Assembly (NCBI GenBank): GCA_003506435.1
Contig: DOAQ01000007.1
Coordinates: forward strand, 62,001-126,000
Origin: Prolixibacteraceae bacterium
GTDB taxonomy: Bacteria > Bacteroidota > Bacteroidia > Bacteroidales > Prolixibacteraceae
Length of the DNA: 64,000 nucleotides
Direction of reading: 5' to 3'
The position numbers and the translations under genes are program-made. A model generated the notes under the pieces. That model had not been told where the DNA came from and did no database searches. It saw nothing but the letters and a program-made list of their open reading frames with translations. Below, piece by piece: positions 8,168 to 16,775 of this stretch (positions within the stretch are counted from its first letter, which is position 1; every line of letters begins with the position of its first letter).

Positions 8168-8743
8168 TTAACGTGCCGGTATCTCATTTTCCTGTTGGTC
8201 GGTATTACCGGGCATGTCATAAGCTGTTACGGTGATCTTATCACCGGCCAGATTTTCATTTGTTACAGTGGCCGTGTAAATCCAATCCACATCGGAAGTA
8301 CCCGGTACGGCTTCGCCTTCTTCAACTAAGGAGCCATCCATGTTTTCGATTTTTACATGAACAGAAGAAACAGCGAAATCGTCGGTTACTGTGACGGCAA
8401 TTGTACTACCTACTGCTCCACTGTAATTATCCAGGTTAATTTCTTCTATCTGCGGAGCATTGAAATAATCGGCTATCGCCACATTGAAGGCTGAACGCCC
8501 GCCTGTGGCCTTTGCTGCATAGAGAGCTTTTGTGGCAGGATCAGCAACAGCCGAACTGCCGTAGACTATCCCGCGCTGGAATTTGCGCTGGACATTTTTT
8601 TGAGCCTCTGTGGGCTCTTCCTCGGAGGCTACCGGCCTCCTTGCCACAAAGATCTTGTCGTCGGATTTACGGCGACGAAAAATGAGATTGCCTACCCGGC
8701 CGCTAAGGCCCTCGGTGGCAATGTTCTTTTTTGATTGTGCCAT
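8168..8743 (-). CDS. Unknown protein with GLSGxxGxLxFR N-terminus and Ig-like tail
   Basis: 191 residues. The N-terminal half is basic and carries GLSGRVGNLIFRRR, then a helical stretch (EAQKNVQRKFQRG, ADPATKALYAAKA). The C-terminal half (about 95-191) looks like a beta-sandwich of Ig or invasin type (AVTVTDDFAVSSVHVKIEN, ITVTAYDMPGN). I know of similar N-termini in uncharacterised Bacteroidetes proteins, but I know no function. There is no signal peptide. A small hairpin, GTCCCggtgGGGAC, lies just upstream (8761-8774). It is the last gene before the terminator of the carbohydrate locus and may be independent of it. Confidence 0.7.
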   Translation of the reverse strand: MAQSKKNIATEGLSGRVGNLIFRRRKSDDKIFVARRPVASEEEPTEAQKNVQRKFQRGIVYGSSAVADPATKALYAAKATGGRSAFNVAIADYFNAPQIEEINLDNYSGAVGSTIAVTVTDDFAVSSVHVKIENMDGSLVEEGEAVPGTSDVDWIYTATVTNENLAGDKITVTAYDMPGNTDQQENEIPAR

Positions 8744-8862
8744 AATTTAATTGTTTTATGTCCCGGTGGGGACGGTTAATAATTTAGATATTAGAGATAC
8801 TGGATGACGATAATCGATGCCGGGTATCAGAGTTTATTTCTATACTGTTCCTATACTCATAA

Positions 8863-9606
8863 CTAAAAGTAACCTCCTTTATCTGTGATGTCTCTAATGG
8901 ATTGCCCTTCGTGTACCCAACCGAATATTTTCTTTTCGTTTTCCCTGATTTCTTCAGCACGAATCAACACATCGTAGGCAATGTCGCGCGGCACTATCAA
9001 TACACCGTCAACATCACCTAAAACCACATCCCCGGGCTTAATGGTCACATCCCCAATTTTAATTGGAACCTGGTAATGGGTAATCAGACACCGGCCTAAA
9101 CTTCCGTTTGAAATACGGTACTCATAAAAAACCGGGAAATCGGCTTCCAGAATCTGGTGAGTGTCACGGATACCCCCATCAATACAGGCAGCTTTCAGCT
9201 TTTTGCCTTTGGCTGTGGCCGTCATAACTCCTCCCCACAAAGTAGCTTTGCTGTCGCGACTGGTATCCCACACTACAAATGAATCTTCAACCATCGCATC
9301 GAGCATTTGGACACGGAATTCCATCTCTCCCTGAATTTTTACATTGGGCGAACTTTTCACGGTAAAAGCAAAACCGGCAACAGTACGGTATTCCCTTAAA
9401 GGAACAATACGTCCGGGCAAAGCCTGCTCCAGCAAACAAAACTCGCGCATTACATCGTTAACTGCTCCGGTATATAACTGTTCAAAACGGCTTAGCAGTT
9501 CTTTATGCGGGATCGGAAAGGTAACTTTCGAGATTCCTTCTCTTTCCTTGATTAACTTTTCAAGGTTCATCATCCCGACTTCCTTTTTATATTGATCTAT
9601 ACTCAT
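8863..9606 (-). CDS. RraA-family aldolase-like protein
   Basis: Belongs to the RraA/HMG-aldolase family, which includes class II pyruvate aldolases that cleave 4-hydroxy-2-oxo acids. The family signature is present: WGGVMTATAKGKKLKAACIDGG, then IRD with Arg147 and Asp148 in the expected substrate- and metal-binding places, and later GDVVLGDVDGVLIVP. At 247 residues it is slightly long for the family. A start at the internal ATG pair (residues 12-13) is possible. It is last in a run of sugar-acid genes after the lactonase. This context suggests it cleaves a 2-keto-3-deoxy acid to pyruvate plus an aldehyde. The substrate is inference. Confidence 0.83.
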   Translation of the reverse strand: MSIDQYKKEVGMMNLEKLIKEREGISKVTFPIPHKELLSRFEQLYTGAVNDVMREFCLLEQALPGRIVPLREYRTVAGFAFTVKSSPNVKIQGEMEFRVQMLDAMVEDSFVVWDTSRDSKATLWGGVMTATAKGKKLKAACIDGGIRDTHQILEADFPVFYEYRISNGSLGRCLITHYQVPIKIGDVTIKPGDVVLGDVDGVLIVPRDIAYDVLIRAEEIRENEKKIFGWVHEGQSIRDITDKGGYF

Positions 9607-9655
9607 TTGAATTATAATTTTTGATTGATGATTGATTATTCAAATCTCATTTGAT

Positions 9656-10558
9656 TTACTCATACCTTATATTCTCAGGGAGGCCTGCATAATTTTTTTG
9701 AAGTTTGAACACCATTCCAGCTTCTAATCTTTTATAATCGTCTTCATTCCACGGATAATTTGCCGTAGTAACAAACAGTTCTGAATAATTTTTCCCTCCA
9801 AATACAGCACTGCTAACCTTGGCTATCGGGAACAGGAATTCTTCCAACTTTTCACTGGAAGGTGAGTACCTCACCAGCCTGTGGCCATTCCACTGAGCCG
9901 ACCAGATACAACCGTCGGTATCAACAGTCATCCCGTCAGGCAAACCCTCATTGTCAGGAACTCTTATAAAAGCTTCCTTTTCTGAAAGATCGCCTGTTGA
10001 GCGATCATACTGATACCGGTAAATGATCCTTTCATCGGTTATGGTGAAATAGAAATAATGCAGATCAGGCGAAAATCCCATACCGTTTGGCATTCCTGCC
10101 GTGTGTGGTTCCAGGCATACGAACGATTTATCTTTTCCCATTCGCCATAGCGAACCGGAACCTCCTTTTTCTACCGGGGCTACTCCGCAGAAAACCCTCC
10201 CTTCCGGGTCGACAATTACATCATTGAACCGGCTGGGAATTGCCTCCGGAAGTTCAGCGTACAATTCCGAATTTAATTCGGGTGACCACTTCCAGACCTT
10301 TCCCTGTGCAGCAAATAACAACAGGTAATTATTGTTCAAGAAAACCATTCCTCCTATTTTGCCCAGCTTCAGGTCAAAATATTTATAATCATTTACAGAA
10401 GCATTGTATCTTTTTAAATACACTATCCCCAGAGTAACATCGACCCAGTAAAGCGTTTGTTGCCCTTCGTGCCACAACGGGCCTTCGGCAACTGTACAGG
10501 GACAATCTGCAAATACCTCAAACTGGCTGTTCTCTATTTTCTTTTCATGTTGTTCCAT
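9656..10558 (-). CDS. SMP-30/gluconolactonase family lactonase
   Basis: A six-bladed beta-propeller hydrolase of 300 residues. The metal site Glu is in AEGPLW (Glu25), the Asn ligand in RFNDVIVDPEGR, and the catalytic Asp region in LPDGMTVDTDG. No signal peptide is seen, so it should open a sugar lactone in the cytoplasm. Its ATG shares one base with the stop of the MFS gene, so the two are translationally coupled. With the SDR before it and the dehydratase in the same run, it fits the lactone-opening step of an oxidative sugar or uronate pathway. Confidence 0.88.
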   Translation of the reverse strand: MEQHEKKIENSQFEVFADCPCTVAEGPLWHEGQQTLYWVDVTLGIVYLKRYNASVNDYKYFDLKLGKIGGMVFLNNNYLLLFAAQGKVWKWSPELNSELYAELPEAIPSRFNDVIVDPEGRVFCGVAPVEKGGSGSLWRMGKDKSFVCLEPHTAGMPNGMGFSPDLHYFYFTITDERIIYRYQYDRSTGDLSEKEAFIRVPDNEGLPDGMTVDTDGCIWSAQWNGHRLVRYSPSSEKLEEFLFPIAKVSSAVFGGKNYSELFVTTANYPWNEDDYKRLEAGMVFKLQKNYAGLPENIRYE

Positions 10559-11817
10559 TATTTCGAAATTGAAGGGGCTACATAATCCCGGTTAAAGAAT
10601 AAAATCACCGTTAAGGCAATGGAAACAGCCCCTAACAAAGAGACTACTGACATCAGGGAAATGCCCTGGCTTAACCCGAATTCTGTTTTTATCCACCCCA
10701 ACAACACTGGGGCCAGAGACCCAACCAGTAGTCCAAAAGAGATGACCAGTCCCTGCCCCGAACTCCGGTATTTGGGTTCAACGACATCGAACAAACCGGC
10801 AAAAAAAGCTGAATCGCATACCCCTCGAAACAAACCAAACCCGGCAAGGCCAAAAATGCTCAGGGTAAGACTGGATGTGGCACCCATCAGGTACACAAAG
10901 GGTACGCACAATAAAAAACCGGTCCCCACAACCAGCAAACGTCCGTTCTTCCTTTTCATTGAAAAATAATCGGCAATTTTTCCGCCAGCCATCACACCTA
11001 TAAAAGCACAGATCACATGGTAAAACATGGAGGAAAAACCTGCCTGGGCCAGACTAAGGCCAAATTTTTCGTGAAGCAGGGTTGGCATCCACGTGACATA
11101 CCCGACATTAACAAAAACCAGGCACCCGAAAACAAGGCAAAGCATCAAAACGCTTTTCTTCCTAAAAATTGCACGAACTACTTCTTTTAGAGGAATTTTA
11201 TGAGCCTTTTTATCTGGCGATACTTTTGGATCCCCAGGTTTTGATGCCGGATCTTTCAGTCGAAAAAACATCAGTGAAGCCCATATCAAACCTAATGCCC
11301 CAAACAAAAAGAAAGGGGAACGCCATCCGTAGGTCTGCCCGAGGTACCCGGCAATAACACCACTGCCAATCATACCGCAATAAAGCGCCGTTTGGTGGAT
11401 CGACATAGCGAAAGCCCGGGTCTTTTCATGATATTGCCCGATAAGTGAATTAGCTGAGGGTAGATAAAATGCTTCCCCCAAGCTCAAACTCGCACCGCGA
11501 AACAGGATTAAATGTGTCATATTCGCACTGAACCCGGTCAACAGTGCAGCCAGGCTCCAGGTGCCAATACTGGCCACTAAAATCCGGCTGCGACGGAAGA
11601 TATCGCCTACATAACCGGCTAACGGAGCTAACAATCCGTAAAAGATATGGAATGTTGTAGCCACAACACCCAATTCAATATCCGTTAAATTCAAGTCTTC
11701 TTTTATCAGGGGCATGACAAAACCGTACATCGCACGGTCGGCCTGGTTGAACAGGAAAGCAAACCATAAAAGCCCCAGCATTTCCCATTTATAGGATATG
11801 ATTTTTTGTTTTATCAT
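10558..11817 (-). CDS. MFS transporter, likely for an organic or sugar acid
   Basis: 419 residues with about 12 membrane helices. The loop between helices 2 and 3 (GYVGDIFRRSR) matches the MFS signature. The early NQADRAMYGFVMPLI resembles the anion:cation symporter branch, which includes hexuronate and galactonate carriers. It lies between the SDR (17-base gap) and the SMP-30 gene (1-base overlap), so it very probably imports the substrate of this pathway. The specificity is inferred from context. Confidence 0.85.
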   Translation of the reverse strand: MIKQKIISYKWEMLGLLWFAFLFNQADRAMYGFVMPLIKEDLNLTDIELGVVATTFHIFYGLLAPLAGYVGDIFRRSRILVASIGTWSLAALLTGFSANMTHLILFRGASLSLGEAFYLPSANSLIGQYHEKTRAFAMSIHQTALYCGMIGSGVIAGYLGQTYGWRSPFFLFGALGLIWASLMFFRLKDPASKPGDPKVSPDKKAHKIPLKEVVRAIFRKKSVLMLCLVFGCLVFVNVGYVTWMPTLLHEKFGLSLAQAGFSSMFYHVICAFIGVMAGGKIADYFSMKRKNGRLLVVGTGFLLCVPFVYLMGATSSLTLSIFGLAGFGLFRGVCDSAFFAGLFDVVEPKYRSSGQGLVISFGLLVGSLAPVLLGWIKTEFGLSQGISLMSVVSLLGAVSIALTVILFFNRDYVAPSISK

Positions 11818-11833
11818 TTTGACTTATTTTAAC

Positions 11834-12535
11834 CTACATATCCATTAAAAGACCGCCACTGCAATTCACTATTGCGCCGGTCATATATGTGTTTTCTGCC
11901 AGAAACATGACTGCATGGCACATTTCCTCCATGGTTCCGATCCTTTGCAAAGGGATTTCTCTACATACTTCCAGGTGACGCTCCTTTGTTATGCGCAACA
12001 TCAGGTTTTCTGTTTCTATAGCTCCCGGCAAAAAAGTATTGACCCGTATATTGTAAGGGGCAGCTTCTTTGGCGAAAGAACGGGTCAAACTTAACTGCCC
12101 CGCTTTAGCTGCACCGTAAGGTATCCTGTTCAAGTCGTTCGGGATAATGGCCCGGATTGACGATACATTTATAATAGCTCCGGAATGTTGTTGTTTCATC
12201 TTTTCAAGAGCAGCTACGCAACACAGGTAAGTCCCTTTTAAAGAAACCTGCATATTCATATCCCACCAATCGCTGTCAGTAGTTCCCTCTTTGCGTTTTG
12301 AAGGATCGAAACGGGCGTTGTTTATCAGCAGGTCAAGTTGTTCAATTTCATTGAACATTCTCCTGACATCTTTCTCATCGGATACATCCCCCTTCATTAC
12401 TTTTCCAGGACCAAACAAAGGCGCATCTTTTGAAAAACATCCGGCATAAACAAAATAACCATGTTCTGAAAAATAACGGGACAATTCAAGCCCCAACCCC
12501 TGCGAAGCACCGGTTATAAAAACTGTTTTTTGCAT
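11834..12535 (-). CDS. Short-chain dehydrogenase/reductase
   Basis: A classical SDR of 233 residues. The cofactor loop is TGASQGLG (8-15), followed by NNA (72-74), the catalytic Ser at 125/126, and Tyr140 with Lys144 (YGAAK). The C-terminal PGAIETE and GAIVNCSGG are typical. Acidic residues after beta-2 are not obvious, so NAD or NADP preference is unclear. In this operon it is a candidate for oxidising C1 of an aldose or uronate to the lactone, or for handling a keto-deoxy intermediate. Gaps to its neighbours are 53 bases upstream and 16 downstream. Confidence 0.87.
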   Translation of the reverse strand: MQKTVFITGASQGLGLELSRYFSEHGYFVYAGCFSKDAPLFGPGKVMKGDVSDEKDVRRMFNEIEQLDLLINNARFDPSKRKEGTTDSDWWDMNMQVSLKGTYLCCVAALEKMKQQHSGAIINVSSIRAIIPNDLNRIPYGAAKAGQLSLTRSFAKEAAPYNIRVNTFLPGAIETENLMLRITKERHLEVCREIPLQRIGTMEEMCHAVMFLAENTYMTGAIVNCSGGLLMDM

Positions 12536-12588
12536 TATTCATATATTTTAATTCTGAAAACTTTTTAATGGTTAACAGGATTACATTT

Positions 12589-13788
12589 TTACCATTGAAA
12601 TTTTTTAGGGCACCAGTCCGCAGGGCGCTGGGGGTCTTTATCATACCCCTCTTCCAGGCCTGCTTTCCGGTTGGCCTCTGCATACCGGGCAAAACGGTCC
12701 ATATCAAGTTCCACTCCCCATCCGGGTTTTGATGGTGCTGTCATGGTTCCCTGATCGTATTTCATTTTACCACCCACTAAAATATCATCGGCCAGGTGTG
12801 GATAATGTGTATCAATAGCATACGTCAGGTTTGGTGTACATGTAGCTAAATGCAACTTGGCTACCTCTGATATACCCAGTTCCGCGCCGGAATGGATGCA
12901 CATCCCCCACATGAGTGTGTCGCAGACGGCAGCCAATTTTTTGGATGCCAGAAAACCGCCCCACTTGTGAATATCGCCCAGTACCACATCAATAGCACCC
13001 AGCTTGAATGCAACCGGTACCTGGTCGAAATCGACCACGCACATATTGGTGGAAAGGGGGATATTGATATCCCGGCGCAAGCGTGCCATGGCCTCGATGC
13101 CCCAGGTCGGGTCTTCGATGTATTCCAGATTATAAGGTTCCAGTTGTTTACAGATATACAGTGCGGTTTGCGGCGACCAAGTGCCGTTGGGATCGATCCG
13201 TAAACCCATCTGAGGGCCAAATACTTCACGGAAAGAGGCTATTGTGGCAATATCTACATCAGGGTGCGATGCCCCAACTTTTAGTTTCAGGTTTTTAAAG
13301 CCATTCTCTTTCACCAGTTTTTTGCTGAACTCCAGCAATTGTTCAGGAGTGGTTTCCCCTCCTTCCCCTGTAATTTCATTTCTGGCACGGGTAAAAACAT
13401 AACCGGATATGTTGATTTTTTCCCGAAATTGACCACCCAGCAACTCATAAACCGGTTTACCCAGCGCTTTTCCCATGATATCCCAGCAGGCCATCTCAAT
13501 CCCGGCTATCAATCCATGCCCTGCGTACCCGAAAAAATAAGGGCGCGGACGGAAAAAAGCAAGGATACGTTCTATATTGAACGGGTTTTCTCCTATTATT
13601 TTTTTTGCTTCGTAGTGGATATTGTCCGCCCCTACTCGCCCCATGGTTTCTCCAAACCCGGTAATCCCTTCGTCCGTTTCTATCTGAATGATTAAACGGG
13701 TTGTTTCCTTTCTCACTCCCCACGACCAGCGGATCGGGGCTACAAGCGGTACATTGACTGCTGTGGCTGTTACTTTTGTAATTTTCAT
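12589..13788 (-). CDS. Enolase-superfamily sugar-acid dehydratase (glucarate-dehydratase-like)
   Basis: A mandelate racemase/muconate lactonizing-type enzyme of 399 residues. The base motif KxK is LKLKVG (Lys168, Lys170). Metal ligands fit Asp199 (RIDPNG), Glu225 (YIEDP) and the STNM region near Asn248. The second general base is His299 in CIHSG, where glucarate dehydratase has GSHSNN. AIDTHYPH and PGWGVELD also echo the C-terminus of that subgroup. Expected reaction: dehydration of an aldonate or aldarate to a 2-keto-3-deoxy acid. The frame opens at a TTG six codons earlier, and ATG 13788 is preferred. It lies 31 bases after a GH10-like gene. Confidence 0.88.
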   Translation of the reverse strand: MKITKVTATAVNVPLVAPIRWSWGVRKETTRLIIQIETDEGITGFGETMGRVGADNIHYEAKKIIGENPFNIERILAFFRPRPYFFGYAGHGLIAGIEMACWDIMGKALGKPVYELLGGQFREKINISGYVFTRARNEITGEGGETTPEQLLEFSKKLVKENGFKNLKLKVGASHPDVDIATIASFREVFGPQMGLRIDPNGTWSPQTALYICKQLEPYNLEYIEDPTWGIEAMARLRRDINIPLSTNMCVVDFDQVPVAFKLGAIDVVLGDIHKWGGFLASKKLAAVCDTLMWGMCIHSGAELGISEVAKLHLATCTPNLTYAIDTHYPHLADDILVGGKMKYDQGTMTAPSKPGWGVELDMDRFARYAEANRKAGLEEGYDKDPQRPADWCPKKFQW

Positions 13789-13819
13789 TTTCTTAATTAA
13801 TTTCAATCAATTATTCTTC

Positions 13820-15187
13820 TTATTTGGAAAGCACAAGCTTGTTTTCATTATTTCCTTCTTTTGATAAGTCAATCTCAAATTTCTGGGTTTTGTCTCCTGC
13901 CGTAACTCTGATTTCATATTTACCATAGAATCCTCTGAAACTCACTTTACCCTGTTCATTTGCTTCCGTTTTGAACCGGGTTGTCCATTCCCGATGGATT
14001 AATTGATAAAGTGCCTGATATGCAGGTTTTTCTTTGAGATTTTCGTCAAGTAGGCCTGCTTTTACCCGTCCTTCATTACCATGAGCTGCACCGTCAGGTA
14101 AATTCCAGTAAATAATACCTGACATAACGGGTACACTAAACCACAATCGATAGAGGTTGGTCAATATTTCTGATTGAATAATTTCACCTTTTATTCCTTC
14201 ATCTAATGTCGAAGGAATTGTGATTTCACTAATGAAAACAGGTATTCCCAATTTGCTGAATTTGTCATATATTGCAAGGAATTTTGATGGAGTATAGGTC
14301 TTATCTCCTTCCAGAAGCTCATCTAAACTATATAAATGAAATTGTATCCCAATAGATTCAACCCCTACATCTTCATCCACCAGCTTTTTGACAAAAGAAT
14401 AATACTCTTGTGCTTCGTCCATTGTATTAAATTTGACTCCTTGATTAATCGTCAACGTATTATCCAGAGGAAAATATTTCGTTGCTTCCTTGAATGCCCA
14501 TTCTACATATTTAAGTTCGGGATCATATAAGGGGAAATCGGGTCCCTTCTCTGCAGTGACAAACATTTCATTTACAATATTCCAATATTTAAAATCTCTA
14601 CCATAGCGTTCAGCTACTTTTTTAAACCACTCTATGTAAAGTTGTTTAACTTTTTCACGATCTTTCGGTGCCCATTCAGGATGCCAGCCTTTACACAGAA
14701 GAGGCTGACCTTGTAAATTAATACCGTATTTTTTACCGAATGTCACAACTCTGTCAGGTGGAGGTCGACGCCAAATTTCTTCAGAACCTTCCGTAAAACG
14801 AAATTTCCCTGGTTGGGGTTGATAGTCACGCATGGTAAAAGTAGTTGTAGCCAAATTGAATAACTTGGCAAACTCCTGTTCATAGGCTTCATTCATCTCT
14901 TTATCTTTAAATTGCCCCAGCATCAGTATGTTACATCCAAATTGAAATGCGTGGGTCTTCTGCTCAATTGAAACGAGTACGTTTGAAACAGGAGTTCCAT
15001 TCGCATCAACCAATTGAATACTTGCATCACCCTTTCGATATTTTTCAATATTTGCATCTAATGAAGGACGGATACCTGACCATTGAGCATAATAGGCTTC
15101 AGGAATTACAGACTGTTTATTCTGAGCCTGGATTAAGTTTGGAAGAATAATCAGGCAATTTATAATTATTGTTATAATTCTTTTCAT
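13820..15187 (-). CDS. Divergent GH10-like secreted glycoside hydrolase, copy A
   Basis: 455 residues with a signal peptide (about 1-21). An Ig-like segment (about 52-80, GDASIQLVDANGTPVSNV) precedes a TIM-barrel domain. The GH10 acid/base is Glu207 in YWNIVNEM and the nucleophile is probably Glu321 in FISEITIP. GIQFH (281-284) matches the GH10 QxH strand. The usual GH10 start (ENxMKW, and GHTLVWH) is replaced by FTMRDYQP and GQPLLCKGWHPEW, so substrate contacts differ from true xylanases. The C-terminal tail has FRGFYGKYEI. It is paralogous to the gene just upstream, and action on a xylan- or uronic-acid-containing glycan is inference. Confidence 0.8.
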   Translation of the reverse strand: MKRIITIIINCLIILPNLIQAQNKQSVIPEAYYAQWSGIRPSLDANIEKYRKGDASIQLVDANGTPVSNVLVSIEQKTHAFQFGCNILMLGQFKDKEMNEAYEQEFAKLFNLATTTFTMRDYQPQPGKFRFTEGSEEIWRRPPPDRVVTFGKKYGINLQGQPLLCKGWHPEWAPKDREKVKQLYIEWFKKVAERYGRDFKYWNIVNEMFVTAEKGPDFPLYDPELKYVEWAFKEATKYFPLDNTLTINQGVKFNTMDEAQEYYSFVKKLVDEDVGVESIGIQFHLYSLDELLEGDKTYTPSKFLAIYDKFSKLGIPVFISEITIPSTLDEGIKGEIIQSEILTNLYRLWFSVPVMSGIIYWNLPDGAAHGNEGRVKAGLLDENLKEKPAYQALYQLIHREWTTRFKTEANEQGKVSFRGFYGKYEIRVTAGDKTQKFEIDLSKEGNNENKLVLSK

Positions 15188-15195
15188 TTTAATAT

Positions 15196-16572
15196 TTATT
15201 TAAATGTTATACGATTAATTTTCGAGCCTCCTTTTAGTATGTCAATCTCAAAAGTTTGACTTTTCTCCTCAACGATTACTGTTATGTCATACTTACCGTA
15301 GAAACCTCTAAAATCAGCTTTCCCTTGTAGATTTGTCTGTGTCGTGAGTCTGGTGTTCCATTCACGTTGAATCAATTGGTAAAGCGCCTGATATGCCGGT
15401 TTTTCAAGCATATCTTCATCAAGCAGGCCAGCCTTGGCATCTCCCTCATTTTTCCATGCTACTCCATCACAAAGATTCCAATAAGTTATACCTGCCATTG
15501 CAGGTATACTGAACCATAGACGATAGAGGTTTGAAAGTATTTCGGCCTGAATTTTTTCTCCTTCAACTCCTTTTGCCAGAGTAGTAGGGATTGTAATTTC
15601 AGTTATATATAGAGGACGATTGAAATATTGAAACTTATTGTAAGTATCAATTAGTTGGGAAGGTACAAATTCTTTCCCTTCAATATGAGATTTTAAACTT
15701 TCATTGTTAAACAAGTGAAACTGGAATCCGATTCCATCAATATCACATCCTTTGTTAAAAATATTTTTAATGAATTCAAAGTAGCGCTCACTTTCGCTTG
15801 TATTCACCCCGGTTGCTTCATTTATTGACAGGATACATTTTTTTGGAAAAAGGGGCTGTGCAGCACCAAATGCCCAACCAGCATAAGAAAGGTCATCAGT
15901 ATAAAGAGGAAAATCCCATCCCCTGCGTGTATTACGACCTTCACACAGAAACGCCTCATTTACAACATCAAACATAAAAAAATCATCACCATACCGATCT
16001 GCTACTGTTTTAAAGTAATCTTTATATAGTTCGTGGGCTTCTTCTGTTGTCATATCTTTTGCCCAGACAGGGTGCCACGAATCAGCGAGTAGCGGCTGGC
16101 CTTTAAGTTTAATATCATACTTCTTTCCAAAGGCAAGAACCCTGTCAACCGGAGGACGCCGGAAAATGTCTTTTGAATCTTCTTCAAAACGGTATTGCCC
16201 ATCTTGTAGCCGATACTCACTTAAACAAAAGGTGGTTGTGGCAAGGTTAAAAAGTTTAGCAAAAGCATTTTCATAAAGCTCATTCTTTTCCCCAAGTTGT
16301 CCAAGCCATAGAATATTACAGCCAAACAAAAATTCATGTGTCTTTTGTTTAACAACAAGTTTCGCTTCCCTAATAGGGTCTCCATTTTCATCAACGACTT
16401 CGATGGCAACATCACCTTTTCGATATCGTTCAATATTTGTATCTAGTTCCGGACGTAAAATAGTCCATTTGTCTCGATATGCTTCAATGTCTGGAAGCTG
16501 GATTGTTTGACTATTTGCTATTAACGGAAAAAATATGCTATAAAAAAACCATACTAAATAGCTTGCTTTCAT
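15196..16572 (-). CDS. Divergent GH10-like secreted glycoside hydrolase, copy B
   Basis: 458 residues from ATG 16572 (an upstream in-frame non-ATG start gives a poor leader). The signal peptide is about 1-22. It has the same layout as copy A: an Ig-like segment (GDVAIEVVDENGDP), FGCNILWLGQ, the acid/base Glu206 in FDVVNEAF, the likely nucleophile Glu325 in YITEITIP, and QFH at 284-286. The family's GHTLVWH is replaced by GQPLLADSWHPVW, as in copy A. Copies A and B are clearly a tandem duplication but differ in loops, for example ENEATG and CEGRNTRRG only in B. They may therefore have different cleavage preference. It follows a hairpin after susD. Confidence 0.8.
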   Translation of the reverse strand: MKASYLVWFFYSIFFPLIANSQTIQLPDIEAYRDKWTILRPELDTNIERYRKGDVAIEVVDENGDPIREAKLVVKQKTHEFLFGCNILWLGQLGEKNELYENAFAKLFNLATTTFCLSEYRLQDGQYRFEEDSKDIFRRPPVDRVLAFGKKYDIKLKGQPLLADSWHPVWAKDMTTEEAHELYKDYFKTVADRYGDDFFMFDVVNEAFLCEGRNTRRGWDFPLYTDDLSYAGWAFGAAQPLFPKKCILSINEATGVNTSESERYFEFIKNIFNKGCDIDGIGFQFHLFNNESLKSHIEGKEFVPSQLIDTYNKFQYFNRPLYITEITIPTTLAKGVEGEKIQAEILSNLYRLWFSIPAMAGITYWNLCDGVAWKNEGDAKAGLLDEDMLEKPAYQALYQLIQREWNTRLTTQTNLQGKADFRGFYGKYDITVIVEEKSQTFEIDILKGGSKINRITFK

Positions 16573-16722
16573 AATAATTATAGATTTGATTAAAAAATAA
16601 AAATACAAGGGAGATAGTTACCCGATAGAAATACTGAGTAAAACAAGGATTCAAGATTGTCTTGTGTATCACAAATTTCACACACAAGAACAGGATTTAC
16701 ATTCTCTGTTCATCAATTATTA

Positions 16723-16758
16723 TAGCAGAGGATAGCATAAATATTCTACCCTCTGCTA
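16723..16758 (-). terminator. Hairpin between susD and GH10 genes
   Basis: Thirteen-base arms, TAGCAGAGGATAG and CTACCCTCTGCTA, pair with one mismatch around a 10-base loop. The following minus-strand sequence is AT-rich but lacks a clean T run. It may act as an attenuator that keeps susCD expression higher than the enzyme genes. Confidence 0.6.
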
Positions 16759-16775
16759 AGGTTATTAACTTAATT

